From Pseudomonas sputi (GTDB lineage: Bacteria; Pseudomonadota; Gammaproteobacteria; Pseudomonadales; Pseudomonadaceae): 49,531 nucleotides of DNA. The notes beneath the pieces were generated by a model. The model was not told the DNA's origin and searched no databases. It worked only from the letters and a program-made list of their open reading frames with translations. The stretch is from assembly GCF_021603585.1 (NCBI RefSeq), contig NZ_BQHI01000033.1, forward strand, positions 1 to 49,531. The letters are read 5' to 3'. Below are positions 1 to 8,042 of the stretch, piece after piece (position 1 is the stretch's first letter; every line of letters begins with the position of its first letter). The position numbers were made by a program, and so were the translations under genes.

Positions 1-1507
1 CCTCCAGCCGATGCGCCAGCGAATGGCTCCAGCCGAACCCCAACCCGACATCGATCTCGGCGGCACTGCTGCGGTACAACCGAGTGAACTCGAACGGCAG
101 CAGCCCGTCGAGCACGCCGTCAGTCAGCGTCAGCAATTCTTCGCCGGTGACCATCGACACCGGACAGCCGTTGGTGCAGGTCCTCGGCGCACAATCGACG
201 CTGTCACCGTTAGGATTTTTCGCCTGATCCGAAGCCTCATCCCGAGGCTCATGCCGTTCCATTCGCGTCATGCCGTGGGACTTGTCACGGGAAATGGCCG
301 CTGGATTGGGCACTGTCAGCACCAGCGAATCGGCCGTGCGAACCTCCAGCGGAATAGCCGGTGTCGGCCGCAACGGTGCCGGACCTGCATTGACCATCAG
401 CGGTTTCAATGCGCTCGCATGCCGGGTCAGATCAGGCGCGGAGGTCAGCTCCGCCAGCCGCAGCGCCGAAGCCGCCAGCCATTCCCGGGCTCGTGGCGAC
501 TTGATCTTGCCCAGTACCTGGGTGCTCAACCGCAGCGGCACACCCATGCCACCCGACACACACATCAACAGAAAACTGATCAGCAGCTCGGCGCGAACTT
601 CGGCCACCACCTCGGCCAGATACTGTGGCGGCAGCATCTTCAGCCAACTGGTAAAGGCCGCCAGATAAATGAACAGCAACGGCTCATCGCTGAGCATCAG
701 CAGGCCGTTGGCGATGGCTTCGGTGGACGCCTGGAGCAAGGCCTCCAGTTCAGTGCTGGACAGGTACTGCAGAAGTTTTTCGCTGTTGGCCTGCAAGTCT
801 GCAAGCAGGGCAAACAACTGCTTCACGTCGGCCCAGACACCGTTCAGCGCTGTTTCGAAACCGTGCCAGTCAGCCCGTTGCAGCTGCCCGTAACGCTCGG
901 TGAAACCGGCGCTGGAAAACGCCGTCCACTGCGGTTGAAACCCTTTCCATTCCTCACGCAACCAGCCTTCCAGACCCTCAAGAAGACCCTGATACGAGGC
1001 ATACAACGCCTGGACATGCGCGGTAGAAACATCGGGAAAGAAGGTGATGCGATAACGCTGGCCCCGGTCGCAATCGTCGACCTTGAGAATGCCGCTGGGG
1101 CCGATGGTGTAACGCAGTGGATCGCCGAACCCCAAAACGCCGTCGACATCGGAAATGACCGGTTCAAGAATCACCGGCGTATCGCCGATCGGCACGAAGC
1201 GCGCGGCTTCGAACATGTGCACCAGCGTCAGGGGGCCGGTGGCGGGGCACATGACCACGGAGGAGCTGATGGGTTTGCGGCTGCCAACCGGTGCACTGAG
1301 TCGAACATCGTTGCCGACCTGGAACACCTGCTCGACACTCAATGCGGTGCCCGTCCAGAACTGCTCGGCCCAGGCGTCATAGTGGTTGAGGCAGAGGCGA
1401 AATTCACGAATCAGCTTTTCGACGTCGGGCTGATCAGGGTTCAGCGCAGCGACCACCAGCAAACCAATGCTGTTGTTCAGTTTCAGGAGTTGGTCGGATG
1501 GAAGCAT
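1..1507 (-). CDS. Rhs-family protein, N-terminal part (cut by left window edge)
   Basis: Reading leftward from the ATG at 1507 gives 502 codons without a stop, so the gene continues beyond base 1. An in-frame TGA lies three codons upstream of this ATG, which makes it the first possible ATG. Residues about 448-502 carry the DUF6531 signature that opens Rhs cores (CPVSMVTGEELLTLTDG, then FTRLYRSSA and GFGWSHSLAHRLE). Residues 1-400 are not a PAAR domain. They contain two hydrophobic stretches (about 275-293 and 308-325) that could be membrane helices, followed by a charged, proline-containing linker (about 375-440). Rhs proteins form a beta-cage shell around a C-terminal toxin and are often type VI secretion effectors. 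The cage and toxin lie outside the window, so the toxic activity cannot be told. No VgrG, Eag chaperone or immunity gene is visible on this side. Confidence 0.85.
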   Translation of the reverse strand, partial: MLPSDQLLKLNNSIGLLVVAALNPDQPDVEKLIREFRLCLNHYDAWAEQFWTGTALSVEQVFQVGNDVRLSAPVGSRKPISSSVVMCPATGPLTLVHMFEAARFVPIGDTPVILEPVISDVDGVLGFGDPLRYTIGPSGILKVDDCDRGQRYRITFFPDVSTAHVQALYASYQGLLEGLEGWLREEWKGFQPQWTAFSSAGFTERYGQLQRADWHGFETALNGVWADVKQLFALLADLQANSEKLLQYLSSTELEALLQASTEAIANGLLMLSDEPLLFIYLAAFTSWLKMLPPQYLAEVVAEVRAELLISFLLMCVSGGMGVPLRLSTQVLGKIKSPRAREWLAASALRLAELTSAPDLTRHASALKPLMVNAGPAPLRPTPAIPLEVRTADSLVLTVPNPAAISRDKSHGMTRMERHEPRDEASDQAKNPNGDSVDCAPRTCTNGCPVSMVTGEELLTLTDGVLDGLLPFEFTRLYRSSAAEIDVGLGFGWSHSLAHRLE

Positions 1508-1753
1508 TCGCAGTCACTCGTGCGCATCAGGGGGATGGCGCGAAACTGTGCGGGGGATCAAACAGGAAAGAAGTCAGCCGAGTAGGCGATGTCTGTAGGG
1601 CGATTCTCTAAATGTGCGGGAGGGTGTTCAGCGGACAACCAACATTGCCCGTTGCTCAACCTCAACCGCGCTCGTTATGCTGCTGAACCCTTTAATCAGA
1701 TCCGAGCAGCGGCGCTACACACGCCGCCTGGGATGTCTTTGATAACGGATCCG

Positions 1754-2452
1754 ATGATGAATGCACCGCTGAAGGCGTTCGGCCCGATCAAGGCCGTGAT
1801 TTTCGACATGGACGGTTTGCTGCTGGACACCGAGGGCATCTATACCGAGGTTACCTCGCTGATTGCCGCGCGTTACGGGCGCACCTTCGACTGGAGCATC
1901 AAGCAGAACATCATCGGGCGTGGCGCCGGCGATCTGGCCCGGTATGTCGTCGAAGCGCTGGATTTGCCGATCACCGCCGAAGAGTTTCTGGTGATTCGCG
2001 AACCGCTGATGCGCGAGCGTTTTCCCACCGCGCAAGCGATGCCGGGCGCCGAGGAACTGATCCGCCACCTCAAGGCGCACAACATTCCGATTGCCGTCGG
2101 CACCAGTTCATCGCGTCAGTCGTTCGGTCAGAAAACCACGTTGCACCGCGACTGGTTCGCGCTGTTCGACTTCATCGTCACGGCGGACGACCCGGAAGTC
2201 GGCGCGGCCAAACCGGCACCGGACATCTTCCTCACCGCCGCGCGCCGCCTGGGTGTAGCGCCGGAAGATTGTCTGGTGTTCGAAGATTCGCCATTCGGCG
2301 TGACAGCGGCGAAAGCAGCCGGCATGACCGCCATCGCGATTCCCGATGCCGCCATGGCCGATGAAAAATACGCACACGCCGACGGGATTCTTCGTACGTT
2401 GAAAGCGTTCACGCCGAGTGCGTGCGGCTTGCCGGCGCTGGACTGGGCCTGA
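1754..2452 (+). CDS. HAD-superfamily hydrolase (subfamily IA, beta-phosphoglucomutase-like phosphatase)
   Basis: The product of about 232 residues has all four HAD motifs: FDMDGLLLDTE near residue 17 (nucleophile Asp18, acid/base Asp20), the motif II region VGTSSSRQS, the motif III lysine in AAKPAPDIF, and the acidic motif IV in LVFEDSPFG. The helical cap lies between motifs I and II. The family dephosphorylates small metabolites such as sugar phosphates, and the substrate cannot be read from the sequence. The frame is open upstream to 1589. I chose the paired ATGs at 1754/1757 because the conserved domain starts about 14 residues later; ATG 1733 is an alternative. No start has a strong ribosome binding site. 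A hairpin terminator follows the stop. Confidence 0.85.
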   Translation: MMNAPLKAFGPIKAVIFDMDGLLLDTEGIYTEVTSLIAARYGRTFDWSIKQNIIGRGAGDLARYVVEALDLPITAEEFLVIREPLMRERFPTAQAMPGAEELIRHLKAHNIPIAVGTSSSRQSFGQKTTLHRDWFALFDFIVTADDPEVGAAKPAPDIFLTAARRLGVAPEDCLVFEDSPFGVTAAKAAGMTAIAIPDAAMADEKYAHADGILRTLKAFTPSACGLPALDWA

Positions 2453-2469
2453 TCAAACCGCCGACATGA

Positions 2470-2507
2470 AAACGCCGCCCCTCTGTTAAAGGAGGGGTGG
2501 CGTTTTT
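2470..2507. terminator. Bidirectional rho-independent terminator
   Basis: The arms AACGCCGCCCCTC and GAGGGGTGGCGTT enclose a short TGTTAAAG-type loop. A T-run follows on the plus strand, and an A-run precedes the stem, giving Ts on the minus strand. It can end both the HAD gene (plus) and the convergent SDR gene (minus). Confidence 0.85.
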
Positions 2508-2528
2508 CGTTATCGACAACCTGATCAA

Positions 2529-3275
2529 TCAGGCGCCGAAACCACCGTCGATGGTCAGGCTGGCCCCGGTGATATAACCGGCCTCCGGGCTTGCGAGGTA
2601 GGCGACGAAGCTGGCGATTTCCTCGGCCGTGCCGTAACGGCCGACGGCCATCAGCGGAATCAGGCTGTCGGCGAACTCGCCGTGGGCCGGGTTCATGTCG
2701 GTATCGACCGGGCCGGGCTGCACGTTGTTGATGGTGATACCGCGTGGGCCGAGGTCGCGGGCCAGGCCTTTGGTCAGGCCCACCAGCGCGGACTTGCTCA
2801 TCGCATACACGCCGCCACCGGCGAAGGGCATGCGGTCGGCGTTGGTGCTGCCGATGTTGATGATGCGCGAGCCTTCGCCCATGTGTCTGGCGGCTTCCTG
2901 GCTGGCGATGAACACGCTGCGCACGTTGATTGCCAGGGTCTGGTCGAAGTCTTCCAGTTTGAAATCTTCCAGCGGGGCGACGGCCAGCACACCGGCGTTG
3001 TTGACCAGAATGTCGAGGCGGCCAAAGGATTCGACAGTGGCGCTTACGGCGTGGCGGATGGCACTGGCGTCGGCGCTGTCAGCCTTGATCGCCAGGGCTT
3101 TGCCGCCGGTAGCCGTGATGCTGTTTTGCAGTTCTTCAGCCTTGGCAGCCGAGCTGACGTAAGTAAAGGCAACCGCGGCGCCTTCAGCGGCCAGGCGTTT
3201 GACGATGGCGGCACCGATGCCGCGAGAGCCGCCTTGAATCAGAGCGACTTTACCGCTGAGGTGTTGAGTGGTCAT
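2529..3275 (-). CDS. SDR-family NAD(P)-dependent oxidoreductase
   Basis: This 248-residue protein has the classical short-chain dehydrogenase layout: a cofactor glycine motif GGSRGIG (15-21), NNAG (92-95), catalytic Ser143, the Tyr157/Lys161 pair (YAMSK), and a PGPVDTDM segment after the catalytic helix. The C-terminus (TGASLTIDGGFGA) is typical of 3-oxoacyl-ACP reductase-like members. A good Shine-Dalgarno (GGAG, 7 nt before ATG 3275) supports the start. The gene is divergent from the LysR regulator at 3401, which is the usual arrangement for a regulator and its target. The substrate is unknown. BdcA/YjgI-like and general ketoreductase roles are both possible. Confidence 0.9.
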   Translation of the reverse strand: MTTQHLSGKVALIQGGSRGIGAAIVKRLAAEGAAVAFTYVSSAAKAEELQNSITATGGKALAIKADSADASAIRHAVSATVESFGRLDILVNNAGVLAVAPLEDFKLEDFDQTLAINVRSVFIASQEAARHMGEGSRIINIGSTNADRMPFAGGGVYAMSKSALVGLTKGLARDLGPRGITINNVQPGPVDTDMNPAHGEFADSLIPLMAVGRYGTAEEIASFVAYLASPEAGYITGASLTIDGGFGA

Positions 3276-3360
3276 GTTCGATCTCCAGAAGTTTCAAGGC
3301 AGGCTGCCTTGGTGTGGTGTCGAGTATCTGCCCCTCGCCAATAAGCGGGTAGACCGTGGT

Positions 3361-3389
3361 TGCTATAGTCTGTGTAAACCAAAAGTTTA
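3361..3389 (+). promoter_or_regulatory. Possible LysR promoter and operator in the SDR/LysR divergent gap
   Basis: TGCTATAGT (3361-3369) fits an extended -10 element and ends about 30 bp before the LysR start. Just downstream lies the inverted repeat TAAAC-CAAAA-GTTTA (3375-3389), a possible operator. There is no clear -35 box, so support is modest. Confidence 0.35.
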
Positions 3390-3400
3390 GAATGGCCGCC

Positions 3401-4342
3401 ATGGAAACCTTCAGCAGTATCGAATGCTTCGTTCGCAGCGCCGAAGTCGGCAGCTTTGCCGAGGCCGCGCGACGCCTGAGCCTGACACCGGCCGCCGTGG
3501 GCAAAAGCGTGGCGAAACTGGAAGCGCGCCTCGGCGTGAGGCTGTTCCAGCGTAGCACTCGTCGGTTGACCCTGACGGAAGCGGGGCAATTGTTTCTGAG
3601 TGAGGTCAGCGGCAGCCTGATCACCATCCAGAACGCGGTGAACAATCTGGCCAGCGCTGGTGGCCAACCGGCCGGCACGCTGAAAGTCAGCATGGGCACG
3701 GTGTTTGGCCGCTTGTACATCGTGCCGTTGCTGGGGGAATTCCTGAAAAGGTTTCCGGCGATCAACCCGGACTGGCACTTCGATAACCGGCAGGTCGATC
3801 TGATCGGACAGGGTTTCGATGCGGCGATTGGCGGTGGCTTCGAACTGCCCCAAGGCGTGGTGGCGCGCAGGCTGACGCCGGCGCATCGGGTATTGGTGGC
3901 TTCTGCGGATTATCTGGATCGGTACGCGCCGATCAGTGAACCGGACGACCTCACGCTGCACGAGGGCATCCTGATCCGCTCACCGCAAACCGGACGCGTG
4001 CGCTCCTGGCAGTTGACGCACCGAACCCGACAACACAGCCCGCTGACCCTCAAGGCACGAATGACCATGAGCGATTCCGAAGCCGCCTGCGCCACGGCGG
4101 CGCAGGGGCTGGGGATTGCGTTGGTGAGCATGCCGTTTGCCGTCGGCTATCTTGAGGCGGGGACGTTGCAGCGGGTCTTGCCGGACTGGTACGTCGACGA
4201 CGGCAACATCTCCATTTATTACGCCGAACACAAATTGTTGCCGGGCAAGACCCGGGCATTCGTTGATTTTGTCATCGAGCAGTTTTCAACCCTGGGCCTC
4301 GCCGAACGGTTCAACGCGCAAAACGTGCTGGCCAGCCGATGA
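3401..4342 (+). CDS. LysR-family transcriptional regulator
   Basis: The product of about 313 residues starts METFSSIECFVRSAEVGSF. Residues 1-60 form the winged helix-turn-helix (AEAARRLSLTPAAVGKSVAKLE, here cut to its key part AARRLSLTPAAVGKSV). Residues about 90-300 form the periplasmic-binding-protein-like effector domain. The start is uncertain between ATG 3392 and ATG 3401; 3401 is preferred because LysR proteins usually begin only a few residues before the HTH. Divergence from the SDR gene suggests that it controls that gene. Its 3' end overlaps the end of the convergent racemase gene by 32 bp. The inducer is unknown. Confidence 0.9.
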   Translation: METFSSIECFVRSAEVGSFAEAARRLSLTPAAVGKSVAKLEARLGVRLFQRSTRRLTLTEAGQLFLSEVSGSLITIQNAVNNLASAGGQPAGTLKVSMGTVFGRLYIVPLLGEFLKRFPAINPDWHFDNRQVDLIGQGFDAAIGGGFELPQGVVARRLTPAHRVLVASADYLDRYAPISEPDDLTLHEGILIRSPQTGRVRSWQLTHRTRQHSPLTLKARMTMSDSEAACATAAQGLGIALVSMPFAVGYLEAGTLQRVLPDWYVDDGNISIYYAEHKLLPGKTRAFVDFVIEQFSTLGLAERFNAQNVLASR

Positions 4343-5039
4343 TGGTTTTCGGCCGTGGCGTCGCGTACGTGCGTACCTTGGAGGTCGACAGGCCCAGTCG
4401 CACCAGCGATTCGGCGATGGTCACGGCCGCCGTGACGCCATCCACCACCGGCACTCCGGTGCGCTGACGGATCTTCTCGTCGAGCCCGGCCATGCCGCCG
4501 CAACCCAGGCAAATCACTTCGGCTTTATCCTGCGTCACTGCCAGTTCCGCCTGATGCACGATCGCTTCCAGCGCCCGTTGCGGCTCGTGCTCCAGCTCCA
4601 GAACCGCCAGACCACTGGCCCGCACCGAGGCGCAGCGATCCCACAGGCCGGACAATTTCAGCCGATCCTCGATCAGTGGCACGGTGCGATCCAGTGTGGT
4701 CACCACCGAATAGGCGTGGCCGAGAAACATCGCGGTGCTGGCCGCCGCGTCGGTGATGTCCACCACCGGCACGTTGAGCAATTCCTGTAAACCTTCGCGA
4801 CCGTGCTCGCCATAACCGGCCTGGATCACCGCGTCGAATGGCTGGTCGTAGGACATCACCCGGTCCATCACGGCAATGGCGGCCAGATAACTTTCGAAAT
4901 TACCTTCAACTGAGTCAGCGCCAAAGTGCGGCGTCAGGCCGACGATTTCGGTGCCGGGGGACGCGACAGCCTGCGCCGAACGGGCGATGGCCTGGGTGAT
5001 GGATTTGGTGGTGTTGACGTTGACCACGAGAATACGCAT
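4311..5039 (-). CDS. Asp/Glu/hydantoin racemase family protein (hydantoin or allantoin racemase-like)
   Basis: The 242-residue protein begins MRILVVNVNTT, a typical start for the hydantoin racemase group, and has the C-terminal active-site loop ICLGCGGMAG (Cys177 and Cys180). Family members use two cysteines to interconvert hydantoin or allantoin enantiomers. The N-terminal loop that usually carries the first Cys reads VIQAGYGEHG (71-80), with Gly75 where a Cys is expected, so two-cysteine chemistry may not apply. The NCS1 permease gene lies 53 bp upstream on the same strand, which suggests uptake and isomerisation of a cyclic ureide such as a 5-substituted hydantoin or allantoin. The substrate is inference. 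Confidence 0.8.
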   Translation of the reverse strand: MRILVVNVNTTKSITQAIARSAQAVASPGTEIVGLTPHFGADSVEGNFESYLAAIAVMDRVMSYDQPFDAVIQAGYGEHGREGLQELLNVPVVDITDAAASTAMFLGHAYSVVTTLDRTVPLIEDRLKLSGLWDRCASVRASGLAVLELEHEPQRALEAIVHQAELAVTQDKAEVICLGCGGMAGLDEKIRQRTGVPVVDGVTAAVTIAESLVRLGLSTSKVRTYATPRPKTIIGWPARFAR

Positions 5040-5092
5040 GGGAAGTCCTTATAACGGTTGGTTCTGCGGCCCCGCGAAAGGGCCGCCAAGAT

Positions 5093-6637
5093 TCAGTGGC
5101 TGACGTTGTCGACGGCGATGGCTTCACCGTCCACGTTGGCGTAGTGCGGCTGGCGTTTGGCGATGATCAAGTAGAGCATCCCGGCAATGCCGGCACCGAT
5201 CAGCCAGGAGAAGGGCGAGACGCTGTGGAAGCCCGGCACCAGAGCCAGAACGATGGCGATCAGTGCGGCCGGAATGAAGGCCGCCACGGCCCGCAGATTG
5301 ACCCCGCGGCTGTAGTAATAAGCGCCGTTGGGGTTTTCGCTGTACAACTGCGGCACGTGGATCCGGCCTTTGCGGATCAGCCAGTAGTCGACCATGATCA
5401 CGCCGTACAGCGGGCCAAGAAGGGCGCCGAGGCCGGACAGGAAATACACGATCACCAGCGGGCTGTTGTAGAGGTTCCACGGCAGGATCAGCACGGCAAT
5501 CGTTGCGCTGATCAGTCCGGCACGGCGGAAGGTCAGGTACTTCGGCGCCAGGTTGCTCAGCACGAAGGCCGGCGCGACGAAGTTGGCCATGATGTTCACC
5601 GCCACGGTGACGATCAGGAACGCCAGGCAGCCGAGCACCAGAAAGAATGTATTGGGGATCGAGGCAATGATCTCGGTCGGGCTTTCGATGATCCGGCCGT
5701 TGATCTGAAATTGCGCTCCGCACAGCAGGACAGTGATCCCGGCGAACACCAGAATATTCACCGGCAGGCCCCAGAAGTTTCCGACCTTGATGGTTTTACG
5801 GCACGGCGAAGAGCGCGCGAAGTCGCAGAAGTTGAGGATCAGTGTGCCGTAGATCGCCAGCCACAAGGCGCCGCCGGCAAAAATGTTGCGCCACATCTCG
5901 CCGCCGCTCAGCGGCTCACGAATCGACCACGCGATGGTGGCGTTGGCCTGGGTGTACATCCAGGCGGCAAGGCAGGCGACGGTCAGCAGAATCACCGGCC
6001 CGGCGAAAGCTTCGTAGCGGCGAACCATTTCCATGCCGTAGGCCAGGATCGCCAGCTGCACGAACCAGATCGCCACGAAGCACACCCAGCCCAGGCTCGA
6101 CAGACCGAGGATCGAGTCGTGGTCATAGTCGGCGAAACCGGGATGGATCGCCGTGAGCAACACGCGCAATACCACCGACGCCAGGTACGTCTGAACCCCG
6201 AACCAGGCGATGGCGATCACCGCCCGGATCAATGCAGGAATCTGCGCCCCGTGGATGCCGAAACTGATCCGGCTGATCACCGGAAACGGTACCCCGGTCT
6301 TCTGCCCCATGTAACCGGACAGGTTCATGAAGAAGTACACCAGCGCCGCGCCGATCCCCAGCGACAGCAGAATCTGCCAGCCGCCCAGGCCCAAGGCGTA
6401 CAGACCGATGGCAAACGAATAGTTGGCGATGTTGTGCACATCGTTGGTCCACAGGGCAAAGATGCTGTATTTGCCCCAGCGTCGTCCCTCGACCCTGGTC
6501 GGCGCGAGGTCGCTGTTGTGCAGACGCGGGCTCAGTTGCAGCGGTTCGACGATCCCATCACCGGGCACGGTGTGATCGAGGGTTGAAGAGGCGGGCAGAT
6601 TCAGCGCGATGTTGTTATTGGAGAGACTCGTACGCAT
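5093..6637 (-). CDS. NCS1-family nucleobase/hydantoin/allantoin:cation symporter
   Basis: The start at ATG 6637 is supported by AGGAG 9 nt upstream; the frame is open further upstream but has no ribosome site there. The 514-residue protein has about 12 predicted hydrophobic helices after an N-terminal tail of about 70 residues. Recognisable NCS1 blocks include FALWTNDVHNIANYSFAIG near the first helix, GVPFPVISRISFGIHGAQIP, and the C-terminal YGVIMVDYWLIRKGRI. Relatives import hydantoins, allantoin, uracil or purines with a cation. The racemase downstream favours a hydantoin or allantoin substrate. A palindrome at 6804-6817 lies in the presumed promoter region. Confidence 0.9.
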   Translation of the reverse strand: MRTSLSNNNIALNLPASSTLDHTVPGDGIVEPLQLSPRLHNSDLAPTRVEGRRWGKYSIFALWTNDVHNIANYSFAIGLYALGLGGWQILLSLGIGAALVYFFMNLSGYMGQKTGVPFPVISRISFGIHGAQIPALIRAVIAIAWFGVQTYLASVVLRVLLTAIHPGFADYDHDSILGLSSLGWVCFVAIWFVQLAILAYGMEMVRRYEAFAGPVILLTVACLAAWMYTQANATIAWSIREPLSGGEMWRNIFAGGALWLAIYGTLILNFCDFARSSPCRKTIKVGNFWGLPVNILVFAGITVLLCGAQFQINGRIIESPTEIIASIPNTFFLVLGCLAFLIVTVAVNIMANFVAPAFVLSNLAPKYLTFRRAGLISATIAVLILPWNLYNSPLVIVYFLSGLGALLGPLYGVIMVDYWLIRKGRIHVPQLYSENPNGAYYYSRGVNLRAVAAFIPAALIAIVLALVPGFHSVSPFSWLIGAGIAGMLYLIIAKRQPHYANVDGEAIAVDNVSH

Positions 6638-6803
6638 TCCGGCAGGCTCCTGATGTTCGGGCCGCGATGACTGTGCATGAGCGTTCGGGCTCGGCAGATC
6701 TTCGTCGCGGCGGTGAAACATCACAGGTTAGGGGCATCTGCAGCCTGTACGGGATAGGGCGCTTCAGGCTTGCGGATCGAAAGTGTGGGTTCATGTTTTG
6801 CGG

Positions 6804-6817
6804 TTTTGTATACAAAA
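6804..6817. promoter_or_regulatory. Perfect palindrome TTTTGTATACAAAA, candidate GntR-type operator
   Basis: The 14-bp palindrome lies 167 bp upstream of the permease start. A partial copy of the half site (CATGTATGCAC) follows at once. TTGTATACAA-like cores are typical of GntR-family (FadR/HutC-like) regulators of catabolic genes. The cognate regulator is not in this part of the window. Confidence 0.5.
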
Positions 6818-7097
6818 CATGTATGCACTAAAGCCAGATCTGTGCCAGCCGGCGATCTATGAAAACCACCGCTGATTTCGAAAAGTTATTGATGTTCGCC
6901 AAGTCATTGAAATGCCGGCGATATAAATTGACCGTTTGAACAGGTATTTATTTTTCTGCCGGGATTTTGGCTGGCGCGGGGAAGGACCGCTTCGGGAGCG
7001 CGATGTAACTTTTCAGGGCGCAGAAATGAAAAGTGCACACATAAATGGCACCGATGGTGACATTCGTGTGTACACATTTTTAAGGCGGGTATAGAAC

Positions 7098-7125
7098 ACT
7101 GTGGGAGCTGACTGGCTCCCACAGT
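7098..7125. terminator. Perfect 11-bp hairpin downstream of cysH (repeat-type palindrome)
   Basis: ACTGTGGGAGC and GCTCCCACAGT enclose the loop TGACTG. The minus-strand T-run is poor. The sequence resembles the dispersed GTGGGAGC...GCTCCCAC palindromes common between Pseudomonas genes, so it is probably both a repeat element and a transcript 3' end for cysH. Confidence 0.6.
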
Positions 7126-7145
7126 CGTATCATCGGGCCGGGAAT

Positions 7146-7880
7146 TTATGCCTTGCTGATGATGTTCCCGGCATGCAACCCGCATTCTTTCTGGGTCGCT
7201 TCTTCCCACCACCAGCGACCTTCACGTTCGTGCTGGTTTGGCAGGACAGGGCGGGTGCAGGGTTCGCAGCCGATGCTGATGAAACCGCGCTCATGCAGGC
7301 TGTTGTACGGCAGCTCCAGCATGCGGATGTAGCCCCAGATTTCCTCGCTGGTCATCTGCGCCAGTGGGTTGAATTTGTACAGGGTGCGCTCCGGAGTGGA
7401 GAACGCTGTATCGATTTCCATCACCGCGACGGCGCTGCGGGTGCCTGGGCTTTGGTCGCGGCGCTGGCCGGTGGCCCAGGCCTTCACGTCGGAGAGCTTG
7501 CGGCGCAGCGGCTCGATCTTGCGGATCCCGCAGCATTCGCCATGACCGTCCTTGTAGAAGCTGAACAGGCCTTTTTCCTTCACGAAGGGTTCAAGTTTCG
7601 TGTAGTCCGGCGAGACCAGTTCGATGTCGATCTTGTAGTGCTCGCGCACCTGATCGATGAACCGGTAGGTTTCCGGATGCAGGCGGCCGGTGTCGAGACT
7701 GAACACCTTGACGTTCTTGTTCAGCTTCCAGGCCATGTCCACCAGCACCACATCCTCGGCGCCGCTGAAAGATATCCACAGGTCATCGCCGAACTCGGCG
7801 AACGCGAGCTTGAGGATGTCCTGCGCGGATTTGTTGGCATGGGTCGTGGCGAGTTCCACGACGTCGAACGTTGGGCTCAT
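7146..7880 (-). CDS. cysH: Phosphoadenylyl/adenylyl-sulfate reductase (APS reductase, assimilatory)
   Basis: The 244-residue protein matches Pseudomonas CysH. It has the nucleotide-binding [14 protein letters not shown] block, [22 protein letters not shown], the [11 protein letters not shown] loop and the C-terminal KECGLH motif with the redox-active Cys. The paired cysteines (ECCG and GCEPC) bind a [4Fe-4S] cluster, which marks the adenylyl-sulfate-reducing type rather than enterobacterial PAPS reductase. It reduces activated sulfate to sulfite in cysteine biosynthesis. Pseudomonas homologues can start about 20 residues further upstream; here [10 protein letters not shown] is the first Met. 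It is divergent from thrH across 162 bp. Confidence 0.96.
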   Translation of the reverse strand: MSPTFDVVELATTHANKSAQDILKLAFAEFGDDLWISFSGAEDVVLVDMAWKLNKNVKVFSLDTGRLHPETYRFIDQVREHYKIDIELVSPDYTKLEPFVKEKGLFSFYKDGHGECCGIRKIEPLRRKLSDVKAWATGQRRDQSPGTRSAVAVMEIDTAFSTPERTLYKFNPLAQMTSEEIWGYIRMLELPYNSLHERGFISIGCEPCTRPVLPNQHEREGRWWWEEATQKECGLHAGNIISKA

Positions 7881-8042
7881 CAGGGCGGCTTCCTACAGGT
7901 CGGTGGCGCTGGGCGCTCTATATGGCGGCGATGTTAACAAAAAGCAACGCGCGCCGGGGCAGCCTCTGCGTTGCGCGCTCCAGATCGAGCCGCTAGAGTT
8001 CGGGCTCGCTCGGCTCAATAAACATTACAAATGGAGTGTCCT

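Larger units (their letters stand above)
6638..7145. other. 508-bp gene-free stretch between the permease gene and cysH
   Basis: I find no credible coding sequence here. The permease-proximal half holds the TTTTGTATACAAAA palindrome. The distal half holds three further palindromic stretches (7033-7076) and the hairpin at 7098-7125 that follows the cysH stop. The stretch is locally AT-richer than the flanking genes. Confidence 0.6.

Noticed and set aside
11-1585. Long open frame on the plus strand over the Rhs region
   Set aside because: It has no recognisable protein features and is antisense to a frame with a clear DUF6531 signature.
5096-6586. Plus-strand open frame of about 500 codons over the NCS1 permease
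   Set aside because: His/Gln/Arg-rich shadow of a GC-rich membrane protein gene with no family match.
6904-7212. Possible small gene between the permease and cysH
   Set aside because: Runs into the cysH end, has no ribosome site and no protein features.
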